This document shows positions 55,732 to 63,794 of a stretch of DNA of 64,000 nt, piece by piece. Source of the DNA: Shinella sp. UYSO24 (GTDB lineage: Bacteria > Pseudomonadota > Alphaproteobacteria > Rhizobiales > Rhizobiaceae); NCBI GenBank assembly GCA_902167985.1, contig CABHNZ010000019.1:1-64000 (forward strand), in the 5' to 3' direction. The position numbers were made by a program, and so were the translations under genes. Each line of letters starts with the position of its first letter. Positions within the stretch are counted from its first letter, which is position 1. The notes beneath the pieces are model-generated. The model did no database searches. It saw only the letters and a program-made list of their open reading frames with translations, and was not told the origin of the DNA.

Positions 55732-56980
55732 ATGAGTTCAAAATGGGTATGGCTGGTTTCCGTCGTGGCGCGGCGGATCTGGTTTCGCGCGACATTGTTT
55801 TCAGTCGCGGCCGTGGCGACGGCTCTGGTGTCGATCATGCTTCGCCATACTTCCCGGCCAGTCTCTCGACCAATATCGGTGCCGACTCCGTCGACAATAT
55901 TCTCGGCATAATTGCCTCAAGCATGCTGACGGTCACGACGTTTTCTCTCAGCACGATGGTCTCGGCTTATTCGGCGGCGACCAGCAGCGTGACGCCGCGT
56001 GCAACGCGCCTCGTGATGGAGGACAGCACGACGCAGAACGTGCTTGCAACCTTCGTGGGCTCATTCCTCTTCAGTCTGGTCGGCATTATCGCTCTAACGA
56101 CCGGCGTTTACGGGGCCCAGGGTCGGGTGGTTCTGTTCATTGTGACGATTGCCGTCATCGTCTTGATCGTGGTTACTCTGCTGCGATGGATCGACCACCT
56201 TTCCCGCCTTGGGCGGGTGACCGAAACCACGCGGCAAGTGGAGGAGGCGACGCTTGCGGCCGTTCGCGCTTGGCAGGAGGTGCCGAACCTCGGTGGGCGC
56301 CCGCTACCCGCCGAGTTTGAAACTCTTGTCGTCGGTGCATCGCCGATCTTCACCGACCGTATCGGCTACGTCCAACATGTCGACACCGGCGCCTGCACGC
56401 TCTCGCAGAAGAGGCCGCGGTCGAGGTCATCCTTACGGCCATTCCCGGAAAACTGGTGGCGCCCGGAAACCCGATTGCCTGGGTCCGCGGTCAATTCGAT
56501 GAAGATCTCATCGGTAGGATGGAAGGCTGCCTGACGGTCGGTGATATCAGGTCCTTCGATCAAGATCCGCGCTTCGGTGCCGTAGTTCTTGCCGAGATTG
56601 CCTCTCGCGCGCTATCTCCGGCCGTCAATGATCCCGGCACTGCGATCGATGTGACAACTCGGGCGCTTCGCATCCTCGCTGCATGGCATAATACCAAAGC
56701 CGAAGACGACAGCGTGCCCTATCCGCGCCTGCAAGTCGCTCAAGTCGCGGTCGCCGATCTATTCGATGACCTGTTCGGTCCGATCGCCAGGGATGGTGCA
56801 GGCCTAATTGAGGTCGGACTGCGGCTGCAGAAGACGCTTGTGATGTTGGCCGGTCTCGGCGGCGAGTATGCGGAGAATGCGCGCCGGCATTCGAAGGATG
56901 CGTTGGCTCGCGCCGATGCTGTTCTCCACATCGACACGGATCGCAGACGCCTTAGAGATGCGGCTAAGCCTCTAAGCTGA
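55732..56980 (+). pseudogene. DUF2254 membrane protein, two frameshifts as read
   Basis: Three frames join into 416 residues: MSSKWVWLVSVVARRIWFRATLF (helix 1), then SPYFPASLSTNIGADSVDNILGIIASSMLTVTTFSLSTMVSAYS with further helices, and finally GNPIAWVRGQFDEDLIGRMEGCL with the conserved soluble tail. One G near 55843 (ATCATGCTTCG) and one C near 56391 (GGCGCCTGCAC) restore it. Four-helix inner-membrane family with no known function. Confidence 0.85.
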
Positions 56981-57334
56981 CGCTATCAGCCCTCTCACTC
57001 TACAACCGACAAGGTCAGGGCGCCGAGTATGCCGGAGAGTAAGCAACCCAAGCACAGGCCCTGGCGAAATCTATGCGTTCGTCATAGGCAGCTTGGTCCT
57101 GCCGACCTTATCGGCGCATCTGAGCCGCCTTAAGGAACTGTCATATCCCGTGCCATCCATTGACCGGTCGTTCTGTTGCCTGACTCACCGCCGGCATGTG
57201 CCGGAAGAGCCGTGGCATCGGCCAACACTGTTGGGCATCGAACACCGCATCCGAATATCGTTGGCTGAAACTTTCCGTCGCGTCGACACGTATAGCCTGT
57301 TGTGGCCCCAGATACGGGACTGAGCGGAGGCTCT
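56981..57334. other. Intergenic, nothing recognised
   Basis: 354 bases. Short frames on both strands have no motif. A GGAAC at 57131 has no matching -10. Contains the promoter of the 57335 gene, not identified. Confidence 0.4.
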
Positions 57335-57631
57335 ATGATGACCGATGTACTGACATTTGACGAACTCACCGCCCGGGTGCTTTCCATGGCAATCGACCAG
57401 ACCTCGAGGGAGACGATCGAGCTCGGGGTCATCCAGGGGTTCTGTCTCGATTTGGCCGAGGATCTGTCACCCGATCTCGTCCCTGTTCTGACCAGCATCA
57501 CTGGGTTGGAGCTGCTGGTCGCGACACTCGAGCATATGCCGGACTTCGTGACCCTGGCCGCGACGGATAAATCGACATGGAAGCTGGTGCGAGATTGCAG
57601 GCCGACAGGATCTGTCGGTCGCGTAAACTGA
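57335..57631 (+). CDS. Hypothetical protein, 98 aa; paralogue of the 23565 gene
   Basis: Begins MMTDVLTFDELTARVLSMA after GCGGAGG. The block ETIELGVIQGFCLDLAEDLS aligns with DTIELGVLHGFCLDTAKDLY of the protein encoded at 23565-23840, and flanking helices align too. Soluble, no motif known. It precedes the ECF sigma gene at 57781 on the same strand by 149 bp, perhaps in the same transcript. One member of the family sits under a sigma-EcfG promoter and the other beside an ECF sigma. Confidence 0.7.
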   Translation: MMTDVLTFDELTARVLSMAIDQTSRETIELGVIQGFCLDLAEDLSPDLVPVLTSITGLELLVATLEHMPDFVTLAATDKSTWKLVRDCRPTGSVGRVN

Positions 57632-57780
57632 TTTCGCGCGAGCAGGGCTAAGGCATGCCGCACGATGTCCTGACGAAAGCTCCGATGGCCTATCAGCCGG
57701 CCCTGAGGATGCGCTCACGCTGCTTCTTGTCTTTTACTCACCGCGCTCTCTATTTCATCAGATTGGCGAGGGTTTCCCGA

Positions 57781-58323
57781 ATGCAGACCAGCGATATCGC
57801 GGCATTGATCAATCGTGTTGCGATGGGTGACCGGGCAGCGTTCTCTCTCCTCTATAAGGAGACCAGCCCGAGGGTCTTCGCCATCTGCCTGCGCATTTTG
57901 CGTGACCGGACCGACGCTGAAGAAGCGCTTCAGGAAATCTATATCAAAATCTGGCAGCGGGCCAAAAGTTTCGCCATTGGTGCGGGCGCACCATCCACCT
58001 GGCTTTCGGCGATCGCCCGCAACCATGCGATCGATATCATTCGTGCCCGCAAGCCGGTCGCAGACGATCTGGATCAGGCCTATGAGATCGCCGACGACAC
58101 GATCGCGACACCAGAACAGCAGACATTGATGGCGGACGAGGGGCGGCGGATCGACAGGTGCCTGCTTGAGCTCGAACCCAGCCATTCGAAGGCGGTGCGA
58201 AGTGCCTATGTCGATGGATTAAGCTATGCCGAGCTCGCCGACGAGCTGCAGGTGCCGCTCAATACCGTCAGGACATGGCTGAGGCGCAGCCTCTTGAAGC
58301 TGAGGGAGTGTATGCAACGATGA
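57781..58323 (+). CDS. ECF sigma factor with RskA-type partner
   Basis: 180 residues. Region 2: LYKETSPRVFAICLRILRDR, DAEEALQEIYIKIWQRAK, STWLSAIARNHAIDIIR. Region 4: YVDGLSYAELADELQVPLNT with VRTWLRRSLLKLRECM. The stop overlaps the next ATG (ATGA at 58320), the sigma/anti-sigma coupling typical of the SigK/RskA group. An in-frame extension upstream to 57655 has no ribosome-binding site. Confidence 0.93.
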   Translation: MQTSDIAALINRVAMGDRAAFSLLYKETSPRVFAICLRILRDRTDAEEALQEIYIKIWQRAKSFAIGAGAPSTWLSAIARNHAIDIIRARKPVADDLDQAYEIADDTIATPEQQTLMADEGRRIDRCLLELEPSHSKAVRSAYVDGLSYAELADELQVPLNTVRTWLRRSLLKLRECMQR

Positions 58324-59018
58324 CCCGCGACGATCGCAGTCCGAGCGGCCGCCCGAAGGATGAGATTCTGGCCGGCGAATATGTCATGGGGGTTCTATCG
58401 ATCGATGCCCGACATATGGTCGAGCGACGCATGGTGGAAGATGAAGCCTTCTCCCGGCTCGTCGAGCGCTGGCAATCCGACATGTCCTCCTTCAACGAGG
58501 ACTACCAGGAGATCGCGCCCCGCCCGGCGGTTTACGGTGAGATCGAGAAGCGCCTGTTCGGCACGCAGGCTGGGCCGCTCAAAGCGGGTCTGATCAACAC
58601 GGTCGGTTTCTGGCGCTGCCTGTCTGGAGCCCTGGCAATTGCTCTGGTCGGCTCCTTGTTCTTCGCCTCAGGGCTCTGGCCGTCAATCCGAGACGGCGAT
58701 AAGCTCGTTGCCGACTTATCTGCGCCGAATAGCGCGGTGAGCCTACTTGCGTCTTTCGATGCCGCCGATGGAAAGCTTCGAATTACTCCGGTAGCCGCAG
58801 GCAGGTCTCGGGAGAAGTCACTGCAGCTATGGCTCGTGCCGGGGAACGGAAATCCTCGCTCGCTCGGCGTCTTCCAAGCCGGGTCCAACGGGGAGATCAT
58901 CATCCCGGACGAGCTTCGCGATACGATCAGCGATGGCGCGACGCTCGCCGTCAGCCTTGAGCCTTTCGGCGGTTCCCCGACAGGACTGCGACGGGCCCGA
59001 TTGTTGCCAGCGGCGTGA
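58320..59018 (+). CDS. RskA-type anti-sigma factor
   Basis: 232 residues. The cytoplasmic N-terminus (DEILAGEYVMGVLSIDARHMVERRMVEDEAFSRLVERW) binds the sigma factor, one membrane helix lies at about 105-125 (CLSGALAIALVGSLFFASGL), and the extracytoplasmic RskA domain ends with the signature EPFGGSPTGLRRARLLPAA. Regulated proteolysis would release the upstream sigma factor. Translationally coupled to it. Confidence 0.92.
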   Translation: MTRDDRSPSGRPKDEILAGEYVMGVLSIDARHMVERRMVEDEAFSRLVERWQSDMSSFNEDYQEIAPRPAVYGEIEKRLFGTQAGPLKAGLINTVGFWRCLSGALAIALVGSLFFASGLWPSIRDGDKLVADLSAPNSAVSLLASFDAADGKLRITPVAAGRSREKSLQLWLVPGNGNPRSLGVFQAGSNGEIIIPDELRDTISDGATLAVSLEPFGGSPTGLRRARLLPAA

Positions 59019-59037
59019 CGCGGCGGCTCTAGCTCCG

Positions 59038-59471
59038 ATGGTGGACATAGCGATATCTCGCAGGCGGAGCGCGGTCGCTCTGAGCTTGCTTTATGCCGCC
59101 GCCGGCATTTTGCATCTGGCGCTGCCGGGCCCTTTCTCAGCATAACGCCGGAATGGGTGCCGTGGCCTGGTGACGTGATCCTTCTGACGGGTGTCTGCGA
59201 GATCCTCGGAGCGATCGGCCTGTGGGTTCCTCACCTGCGCAGATCTGCCGGCATTGCACTGGCGGCTTATGCGATCTGCGTCTATCCGGCAAACATCAAG
59301 CATGCGATCGACAGTCTGGCGGGCGGTTCCGGCACGTCGCTGCAATGGGCCTATCATCTCGTCCGCCTGCCGCTGCAGCCGTTTCTCGTCTGGCTCGCCC
59401 TGTTCGCGGCCGGAGTCATCACATGGCCACTGCCCAAAAAGCTGTCTGAGGAGCGGGAGACGCGAACATAA
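59038..59471 (+). pseudogene. DoxX-like membrane protein, one frameshift as read
   Basis: Two frames join into 144 residues: AVALSLLYAAAGILHLALPGPF, then after one T in CCCTTTCTC near 59132, LSITPEWVPWPGDVILLTGVCEILGAIGLWVPHLR and two more helices (SAGIALAAYAICVYPANIKHA; PFLVWLALFAAGVITWPL). Four helices and the G-V-C-E-I-L-GAIGL motif fit the DoxX/DUF417 group of small quinone- or redox-linked membrane proteins. Twenty bases after the anti-sigma gene, so likely the same operon. Confidence 0.8.
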
Positions 59472-59524
59472 TGCCTAGTTAAAACAATATGTTATCTGAA
59501 AATTTCGCGTCGTCGGTGCCTGAA

Positions 59525-59551
59525 TGAAACTTTTTGTCGTCGGCCTTCGTC
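59525..59551 (+). promoter_or_regulatory. Possible ECF promoter of the fasciclin gene
   Basis: TGAAAC, 17 bases, CGTC, a generic ECF-type pattern 89 bp before the fasciclin ATG. Two imperfect ~20-base direct repeats (59497-59516 and 59525-59543, sharing TGAAA and GTCGTCGG) overlap it. A link to either neighbouring ECF sigma factor is inference. Confidence 0.3.
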
Positions 59552-59639
59552 CCTTATCCTGTCCCCTCGGTCGAGGGGTGAAAGACGCCTTGGGAGGTGC
59601 GTATCCGCGCCGGGGCGATTAGAGGAAGAGGAACATCCA

Positions 59640-60197
59640 ATGCGCAAGTCCGTCATCCGCACATTTGCCCTGGCCGCTGCCCTGTCGGTTTCCGCAGCCG
59701 GTGCCTTTGCCGCCAACCCGAAGGTTGGTGGTGCGCCGATGTATGAAACGAAAAACATCGTCGAAAATGCCGTCAATTCGAAGGACCACACGACGCTGGT
59801 CGCAGCGGTCAAGGCCGCCGGCCTGGTCCAAACGCTTGAGGGCAAAGGGCCGTTCACCGTCTTTGCTCCGACCAACGAAGCCTTTGCCAAGCTGCCGAAG
59901 GGCACCGTCGACAACCTCCTGAAGCCGGAGAACAAGGCGCAGCTCACCAAGATCCTGACCTGCCATGTCGTGGCCGCCGATGCCATGTCGATGACGATCA
60001 AGAAGATGGTCAAGGACGACATGGGCACACATGACGTCAAGACCGTCGGTGGCTGCATCCTCAAGGCCAAGGTCAGCAAAGGCAAGATCACGCTGACCGA
60101 CGAAAATGGCGGCGTGGCGCATGTCACGATTGCAGACGTCAAGCAATCGAACGGCGTCATCCACGTCATCGACAAGGTGCTGTTGCCCAAGATGTGA
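59640..60197 (+). CDS. Exported fasciclin-domain protein
   Basis: 185 residues: signal peptide (MRKSVIRTFALAAALSVSAA) then one FAS1 domain with the H1 motif TVFAPTNEAFAKLP and the H2 motif NGVIHVIDKVLLPKM. FAS1 proteins mediate adhesion and, in rhizobia, symbiotic surface contacts. Preceded by AGAGGAAGAGGA, followed by a strong terminator. Fasciclin genes are common targets of SigK/RskA-type ECF systems, two of which flank it. Confidence 0.93.
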   Translation: MRKSVIRTFALAAALSVSAAGAFAANPKVGGAPMYETKNIVENAVNSKDHTTLVAAVKAAGLVQTLEGKGPFTVFAPTNEAFAKLPKGTVDNLLKPENKAQLTKILTCHVVAADAMSMTIKKMVKDDMGTHDVKTVGGCILKAKVSKGKITLTDENGGVAHVTIADVKQSNGVIHVIDKVLLPKM

Positions 60198-60220
60198 GGC
60201 AAACCACTCCGACACGACGA

Positions 60221-60247
60221 GAAAGCCGGCCATGTTGGCCGGCTTTC
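60221..60247 (+). terminator. Terminator between convergent genes
   Basis: GAAAGCCGGCC / GGCCGGCTTTC, perfect 11-bp stem with an ATGTT loop, 24 bases after the fasciclin stop and just before the convergent DUF4394 gene end; usable on both strands. Confidence 0.75.
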
Positions 60248-60271
60248 AAGCTTCGCAATGAGGGCGATAGA

Positions 60272-61060
60272 CTACATGGTCTGCAGGACAGCGATATCGC
60301 GGATCTCGTTATCGACGCCGGTGATCGGGCCGATCTCTGTCGCGGCACCCGTATCCAGGTTGACGGTATAGAGCGTCTTGCTTGCGGCCAGATAGGCGGT
60401 GTTCTTGCCGCCTTCCATGCCGTGGATATCGAAGGCGTAGGCAGCAGGCTTACTCGTGAGGCCAAGCTTGCCGATTGCCTTCAGTGTCCCGTCATTCGGC
60501 TTGGTCTGCTGAACGAGGGCGCCGATCGTGGCGTCGATATTGTACATGGCGGTCTTGTCCGGCTTGCCGACCGAATTGGTATAGGCGGCTGAAACGATGT
60601 TCGGGACCTCGCCCTTGTGCATGTCGCCTTCCTCGAAGGCGAGCGTGCCATCGACAGTGACGGCGCCGGTATCCGGGTGGACCCGGTGGTTGGTCGTGCC
60701 GGTCATGAAGCGCAGGCGATCAGCCATCGGATTGAAATCGACCACGACAGGCGCTTGCGTCATTGTCAGCGTCTTATCCATCTTGGCGACCTGCGTGGCG
60801 GCGCCCGTCTCCAGATTGATCGAGACGATGGTGTGGTCCGGCGTCACGCCGATCACGGTCTTGGTTCCGGGCCGATAATCGATGCCGACAAGCTTGTCGA
60901 CGCCGGTAATATCCATCATCCTGGTAACGGCAGGTTTTTCCGTATCGAACATCACGAGCGTCTTGTCGCCTGTCAGGCCGAGGACAGGAGCCGCGGTGGC
61001 AACAGCAGCCGAGGCTGCAAGCATGGTCGAAGCAACGAGAGCGGTGCGGGCGATGGTCAT
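60272..61060 (-). CDS. Exported DUF4394 protein
   Basis: 262 residues from the ATG at 61060 after GGGAG. Signal peptide (MTIARTALVASTMLAASAAV) then a repeated beta-rich domain with recurring LETGAATQVAKM, PDTGAVTVDGTL and LDTGAATEIGPI segments, a WD- or NHL-like beta-propeller pattern typical of DUF4394. Probably periplasmic or surface-located; function unknown. Divergent from the ECF sigma gene at 61308. Confidence 0.85.
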   Translation of the reverse strand: MTIARTALVASTMLAASAAVATAAPVLGLTGDKTLVMFDTEKPAVTRMMDITGVDKLVGIDYRPGTKTVIGVTPDHTIVSINLETGAATQVAKMDKTLTMTQAPVVVDFNPMADRLRFMTGTTNHRVHPDTGAVTVDGTLAFEEGDMHKGEVPNIVSAAYTNSVGKPDKTAMYNIDATIGALVQQTKPNDGTLKAIGKLGLTSKPAAYAFDIHGMEGGKNTAYLAASKTLYTVNLDTGAATEIGPITGVDNEIRDIAVLQTM

Positions 61061-61307
61061 GACTTTCTCCCTTGGTGTTTCCAAAATCAAAGAGAGCGAT
61101 CCGGCACGCGGCCTTTGAAAAGCTCCCGGTTTGGAGACACGCGACGCCGTGTGTTTGGATGCAGCGTCGAAAAATAAATCGGCCTCTGCATCCATTTCGA
61201 CGTTCTACGTGTCTTTCAGACGTGGCTTCGCATGGTTGTGCCAACTCTTTTTAAGGACTGGACGGGCGCGCGTTCGCCGCTACAACACCAGGGAGAGCGT
61301 TTGAAAT

Positions 61308-61895
61308 ATGCGACTATTGCGGGAGAGTGTCGGCGTGGCCTCGGGATCAGACCAATCGACGAATTTCGACGAGGCACTTTTTGCTTGCGCCAGAGGCGAC
61401 CGGAGCGGACTACGCAGGATTTTCGATAGTGAGGCCGGCCGGCTGCTGGCTGTGGCGCAGCGCATCGTCAAACGGCGGGATCTGGCCGAGGAGGTGGTGC
61501 AGGAAGCATTCATCCGGATCTGGACGCATGCGCATCAATATTCGCCTGACCGGGGATCGGCGCGGGGCTGGATCTACGCTATCGTTCGTAACCGGGCGCT
61601 CAACATGCTGAGGGATGGGAAGCGCGAAGATCTTGTCGGCGAGGAGAAGTTGCAGACGCTTCAGGATCATGAACAGCTGGAGCAGATCCAGGCTGCCTTC
61701 AACCAGCTGGACAGAGCCAGTCGATTGAAGGAATGCCTTGGCCGGCTGGACGACATCAGACGTCGCGGCATCCTGATGGCTTATGTGGGTGGTTACACGC
61801 ATGGCGAGATCGCCGGACGGCTGAAGCTTCCGCTCGGCACGGCGAAGTCGTGGATACGCCGAGGGCTCGCAATCCTGCGGGAGTGCATGGCATGA
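61308..61895 (+). CDS. ECF sigma factor with RskA-type partner
   Basis: 195 residues (a GTG at 61335 is another possible start). Region 2: LLAVAQRIVKRRDLAEEVVQEAFIRIWTHA, GWIYAIVRNRALNMLRDGKRE. Region 4: YVGGYTHGEIAGRLKLPLGTAKSWIRRGLAILRECM. Stop overlaps the next ATG (ATGA). Close relative of the factor at 57781 but clearly distinct. In the intergenic region before it, GGATGCAG/CTGCATCC and CGTCGAA/TTCGACG form two interleaved inverted repeats (61157-61202) that might be regulatory. Confidence 0.93.
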   Translation: MRLLRESVGVASGSDQSTNFDEALFACARGDRSGLRRIFDSEAGRLLAVAQRIVKRRDLAEEVVQEAFIRIWTHAHQYSPDRGSARGWIYAIVRNRALNMLRDGKREDLVGEEKLQTLQDHEQLEQIQAAFNQLDRASRLKECLGRLDDIRRRGILMAYVGGYTHGEIAGRLKLPLGTAKSWIRRGLAILRECMA

Positions 61896-62635
61896 CGATC
61901 GCACGTGAGGACTACGCCGCTATTGCCGATGAATACGTCCTGGGCCTTCTGGAAGAGGCGGAGGCGAGCAGGGTTGAGGGGGCCATGGGAGATGATCCGG
62001 AACTGGCCGGCGCGGTCGCGCGAGCGCGCGACCGGTTTTTACCGCTTGATACCGGCATTGCGCCGACAGAGGTTCCGTCGCTTTTCTGGGAGGCCATAGC
62101 CGCACGGCTGCCCGAACAGGTCGGCCGCTCGGTGGCGCCCCCTCAAGCTCCGCCCCAGCCCGAGGCCCAGTCTCCGCTGGCCGCGGTCGCCGGCAACGAC
62201 AATAGGCGCTCGGGGTGGAGGGTGACGGCAATCTCTGCGATGGCTGCGTCGCTCATCCTCGCTTTCGGCCTTGCCTGGAACCTCACACGCAAAGTCGAGC
62301 CGGTTGTCGTCGCCGTGCTTTTGAACGAGGCCGGTGAGGTTCAGGCTGTGGTCGAAGATTTCGGAAACGACACGGCAACGATCCGCCTGCTTGCGGACTT
62401 TACCGTTCCGGCCGGCAAGACGATACAGGTATGGACCCTGCCGTCCCGCGAGATGGGACCAATGTCGCTCGGGCTTCTTGAGGATACGCATTCAACGAGA
62501 TTGAGCGGCTCGGCCCTTCCGCGCCCGCACGATGCGCAGCTTTACGAAATCACGCTGGAGCGGGCAGGCGGTTCTCCGACCGGGCGGCCGACCGGACCGA
62601 TCCTGGCCAAGGGTTTTGCCAAACTGCCGAGATGA
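61892..62635 (+). CDS. RskA-type anti-sigma factor
   Basis: 247 residues. N-terminal sigma-binding part (YAAIADEYVLGLLEEAEASRVEGAMGDDPELAGAVARAR), Pro-rich linker, one membrane helix at about 112-130 (VTAISAMAASLILAFGLAW), RskA extracytoplasmic domain and the family ending GGSPTGRPTGPILAKGFAK. Its last 86 bases overlap the end of the convergent ACT-domain gene. Confidence 0.92.
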   Translation: MTIAREDYAAIADEYVLGLLEEAEASRVEGAMGDDPELAGAVARARDRFLPLDTGIAPTEVPSLFWEAIAARLPEQVGRSVAPPQAPPQPEAQSPLAAVAGNDNRRSGWRVTAISAMAASLILAFGLAWNLTRKVEPVVVAVLLNEAGEVQAVVEDFGNDTATIRLLADFTVPAGKTIQVWTLPSREMGPMSLGLLEDTHSTRLSGSALPRPHDAQLYEITLERAGGSPTGRPTGPILAKGFAKLPR

Positions 62636-63038
62636 CTTCGACAAGGCGCCAATCCTCGGTAGCCCAGTCAAGCGTCGCGTTTCGCGCGGTCTCGTCCTGG
62701 TCGCAAAGCAGGACGAGCCGGTTGTGATGATCGGAATACTGGACCAGGATGTTGACGCCTGCTTCGGTGAGAGCGTGCGAAATCGCCCCTAACTGGCCTG
62801 GCGTGCCCTGCTTGAGCTTGCGAATAAGCGGTCGTTTCACCGCATGAACAGTAATGCCTGCTGCATGGGCAGCCAGTCTTGCTGCCTCGCCATCACGAAA
62901 CAGAAAATGTGCGACCGCACGGCCGCCAAAGCTGAACACCCCGCCGCCTTCGAAGGATATGTCCGCCTCTCCCATTGCCTTGCCGAGCCTTGCAAGTTCT
63001 CCCGGTTGGTTCTCGAAGTGGAATTCGAGGTCAAACAT
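62550..63038 (-). CDS. ACT-domain protein
   Basis: 162 residues. Two ACT-like domains: residues 1-70 (MFDLEFHFENQPGELARLGKAMG, VFSFGGRAVAHFLF) and 80-130 (QGTPGQLGAISHALTEAGVNILVQYSDHHNRLVLL). Such proteins bind amino acids or small ligands as regulators. The last ~35 residues lack homology and lie over the anti-sigma gene, so the true end may be earlier if an indel is present. The start overlaps the end of the ABM gene by 8 bases. Confidence 0.82.
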   Translation of the reverse strand: MFDLEFHFENQPGELARLGKAMGEADISFEGGGVFSFGGRAVAHFLFRDGEAARLAAHAAGITVHAVKRPLIRKLKQGTPGQLGAISHALTEAGVNILVQYSDHHNRLVLLCDQDETARNATLDWATEDWRLVEVISAVWQNPWPGSVRSAARSENRLPAPA

Positions 63039-63405
63039 CGTGGTCGGTATCCTCTGAAATGACAGGGTGCGTTGCCTTGCTGTCGGTTGGTGCTTGATCG
63101 CGGGAGGTCATGCTGTAGTCGCGTGTCACGGCTGCGATACGCAAATGATAGTCGGCGAAGACGTGATTGCGGCCGGCGGTCTGGACGCGTCGATGCTCAG
63201 GCAGGTTCCGCCATCTGGCGACCGCCGCCTCGTCGTGCCAGAATGACAGGGACAAGACCTTGCCGGGGGTCGACAAGCTTTGAAACCGCTCGATCGATAT
63301 GAAGCCATCAAGGTCGACGAGATGCGGCCTGAGTTCGGCGGCAAGATCCATATATTCCGCCTGTGCTTCACCAGGAACCCACGCTTCGAAGATGACGGCA
63401 ATCAT
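63031..63405 (-). CDS. Antibiotic biosynthesis monooxygenase (ABM) family protein
   Basis: 124 residues from the ATG at 63405, after GGGAGG. The ABM dimeric alpha-beta barrel fold: MIAVIFEAWVPGEAQAEYMDLAAEL, LDGFISIERFQSLSTPGKVLSLSFWHDEAAVARWRNLPEH, then HVFADYHLRIAAVTRDY. Members break down small aromatic or haem-like compounds or act as chaperone-like enzymes. It overlaps the NIPSNAP gene by four bases and the ACT gene by eight, a tightly coupled operon. Confidence 0.85.
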   Translation of the reverse strand: MIAVIFEAWVPGEAQAEYMDLAAELRPHLVDLDGFISIERFQSLSTPGKVLSLSFWHDEAAVARWRNLPEHRRVQTAGRNHVFADYHLRIAAVTRDYSMTSRDQAPTDSKATHPVISEDTDHDV

Positions 63406-63724
63406 GAATGCCTCCCGTGTGGTGCCGAAGCCAGCGTGACGAGCAGGCGGCCTTCTCGTCGAATGAAACCTTCGCGCCGGGCGACTGGTAGTTCTTCTGT
63501 CCCAATGGGTCGGCAGCCAATTGCGCCCGATACGTTTCGTAGGACGCGAGAGACGGAAGCGAGTAAATGCTGTAGGCCGTCGATGTAAATCCCTCATGCA
63601 GGGCAAAATATCCGATCAGGTCGGCCCCGCATCTGGGGATGCATTCGCCCCAGTTGCGCGCATACTGCTCGAATATCTCGCGGCAGTTGGGATCGATGTC
63701 ATAGGGAATCACGCAGGTATTCAT
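63402..63724 (-). CDS. NIPSNAP-family protein, 3' frameshift as read
   Basis: 107 residues when repaired: MNTCVIPYDIDPNCREIFEQYARNWGECIPRCGADLIGYFALHEG, then YSIYSLPSLASYETYRAQLAADP. As read the frame leaves the family after KNYQ; one T near 63487 (CAGTCGCC) gives FARREGFIRREGRLL and a stop at 63402 overlapping the ABM ATG. NIPSNAP and ABM domains share a ferredoxin-like fold. Divergent from the ArsR regulator. Confidence 0.82.
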
Positions 63725-63775
63725 GTTGTGGCCTTCCTTTGTCTGCCCTTCTAATCAGATTGGAGAAGGCCAATG

Positions 63776-63793
63776 GTTCGATTAGGATCGAAC
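63776..63793. promoter_or_regulatory. Operator-like dyad before the ArsR gene
   Basis: GTTCGAT / ATCGAAC with a 4-base spacer, one base before the ArsR ATG and 52 bp from the NIPSNAP start: a typical winged-helix dimer site in a divergent promoter. Confidence 0.55.
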
Positions 63794-63794
63794 T

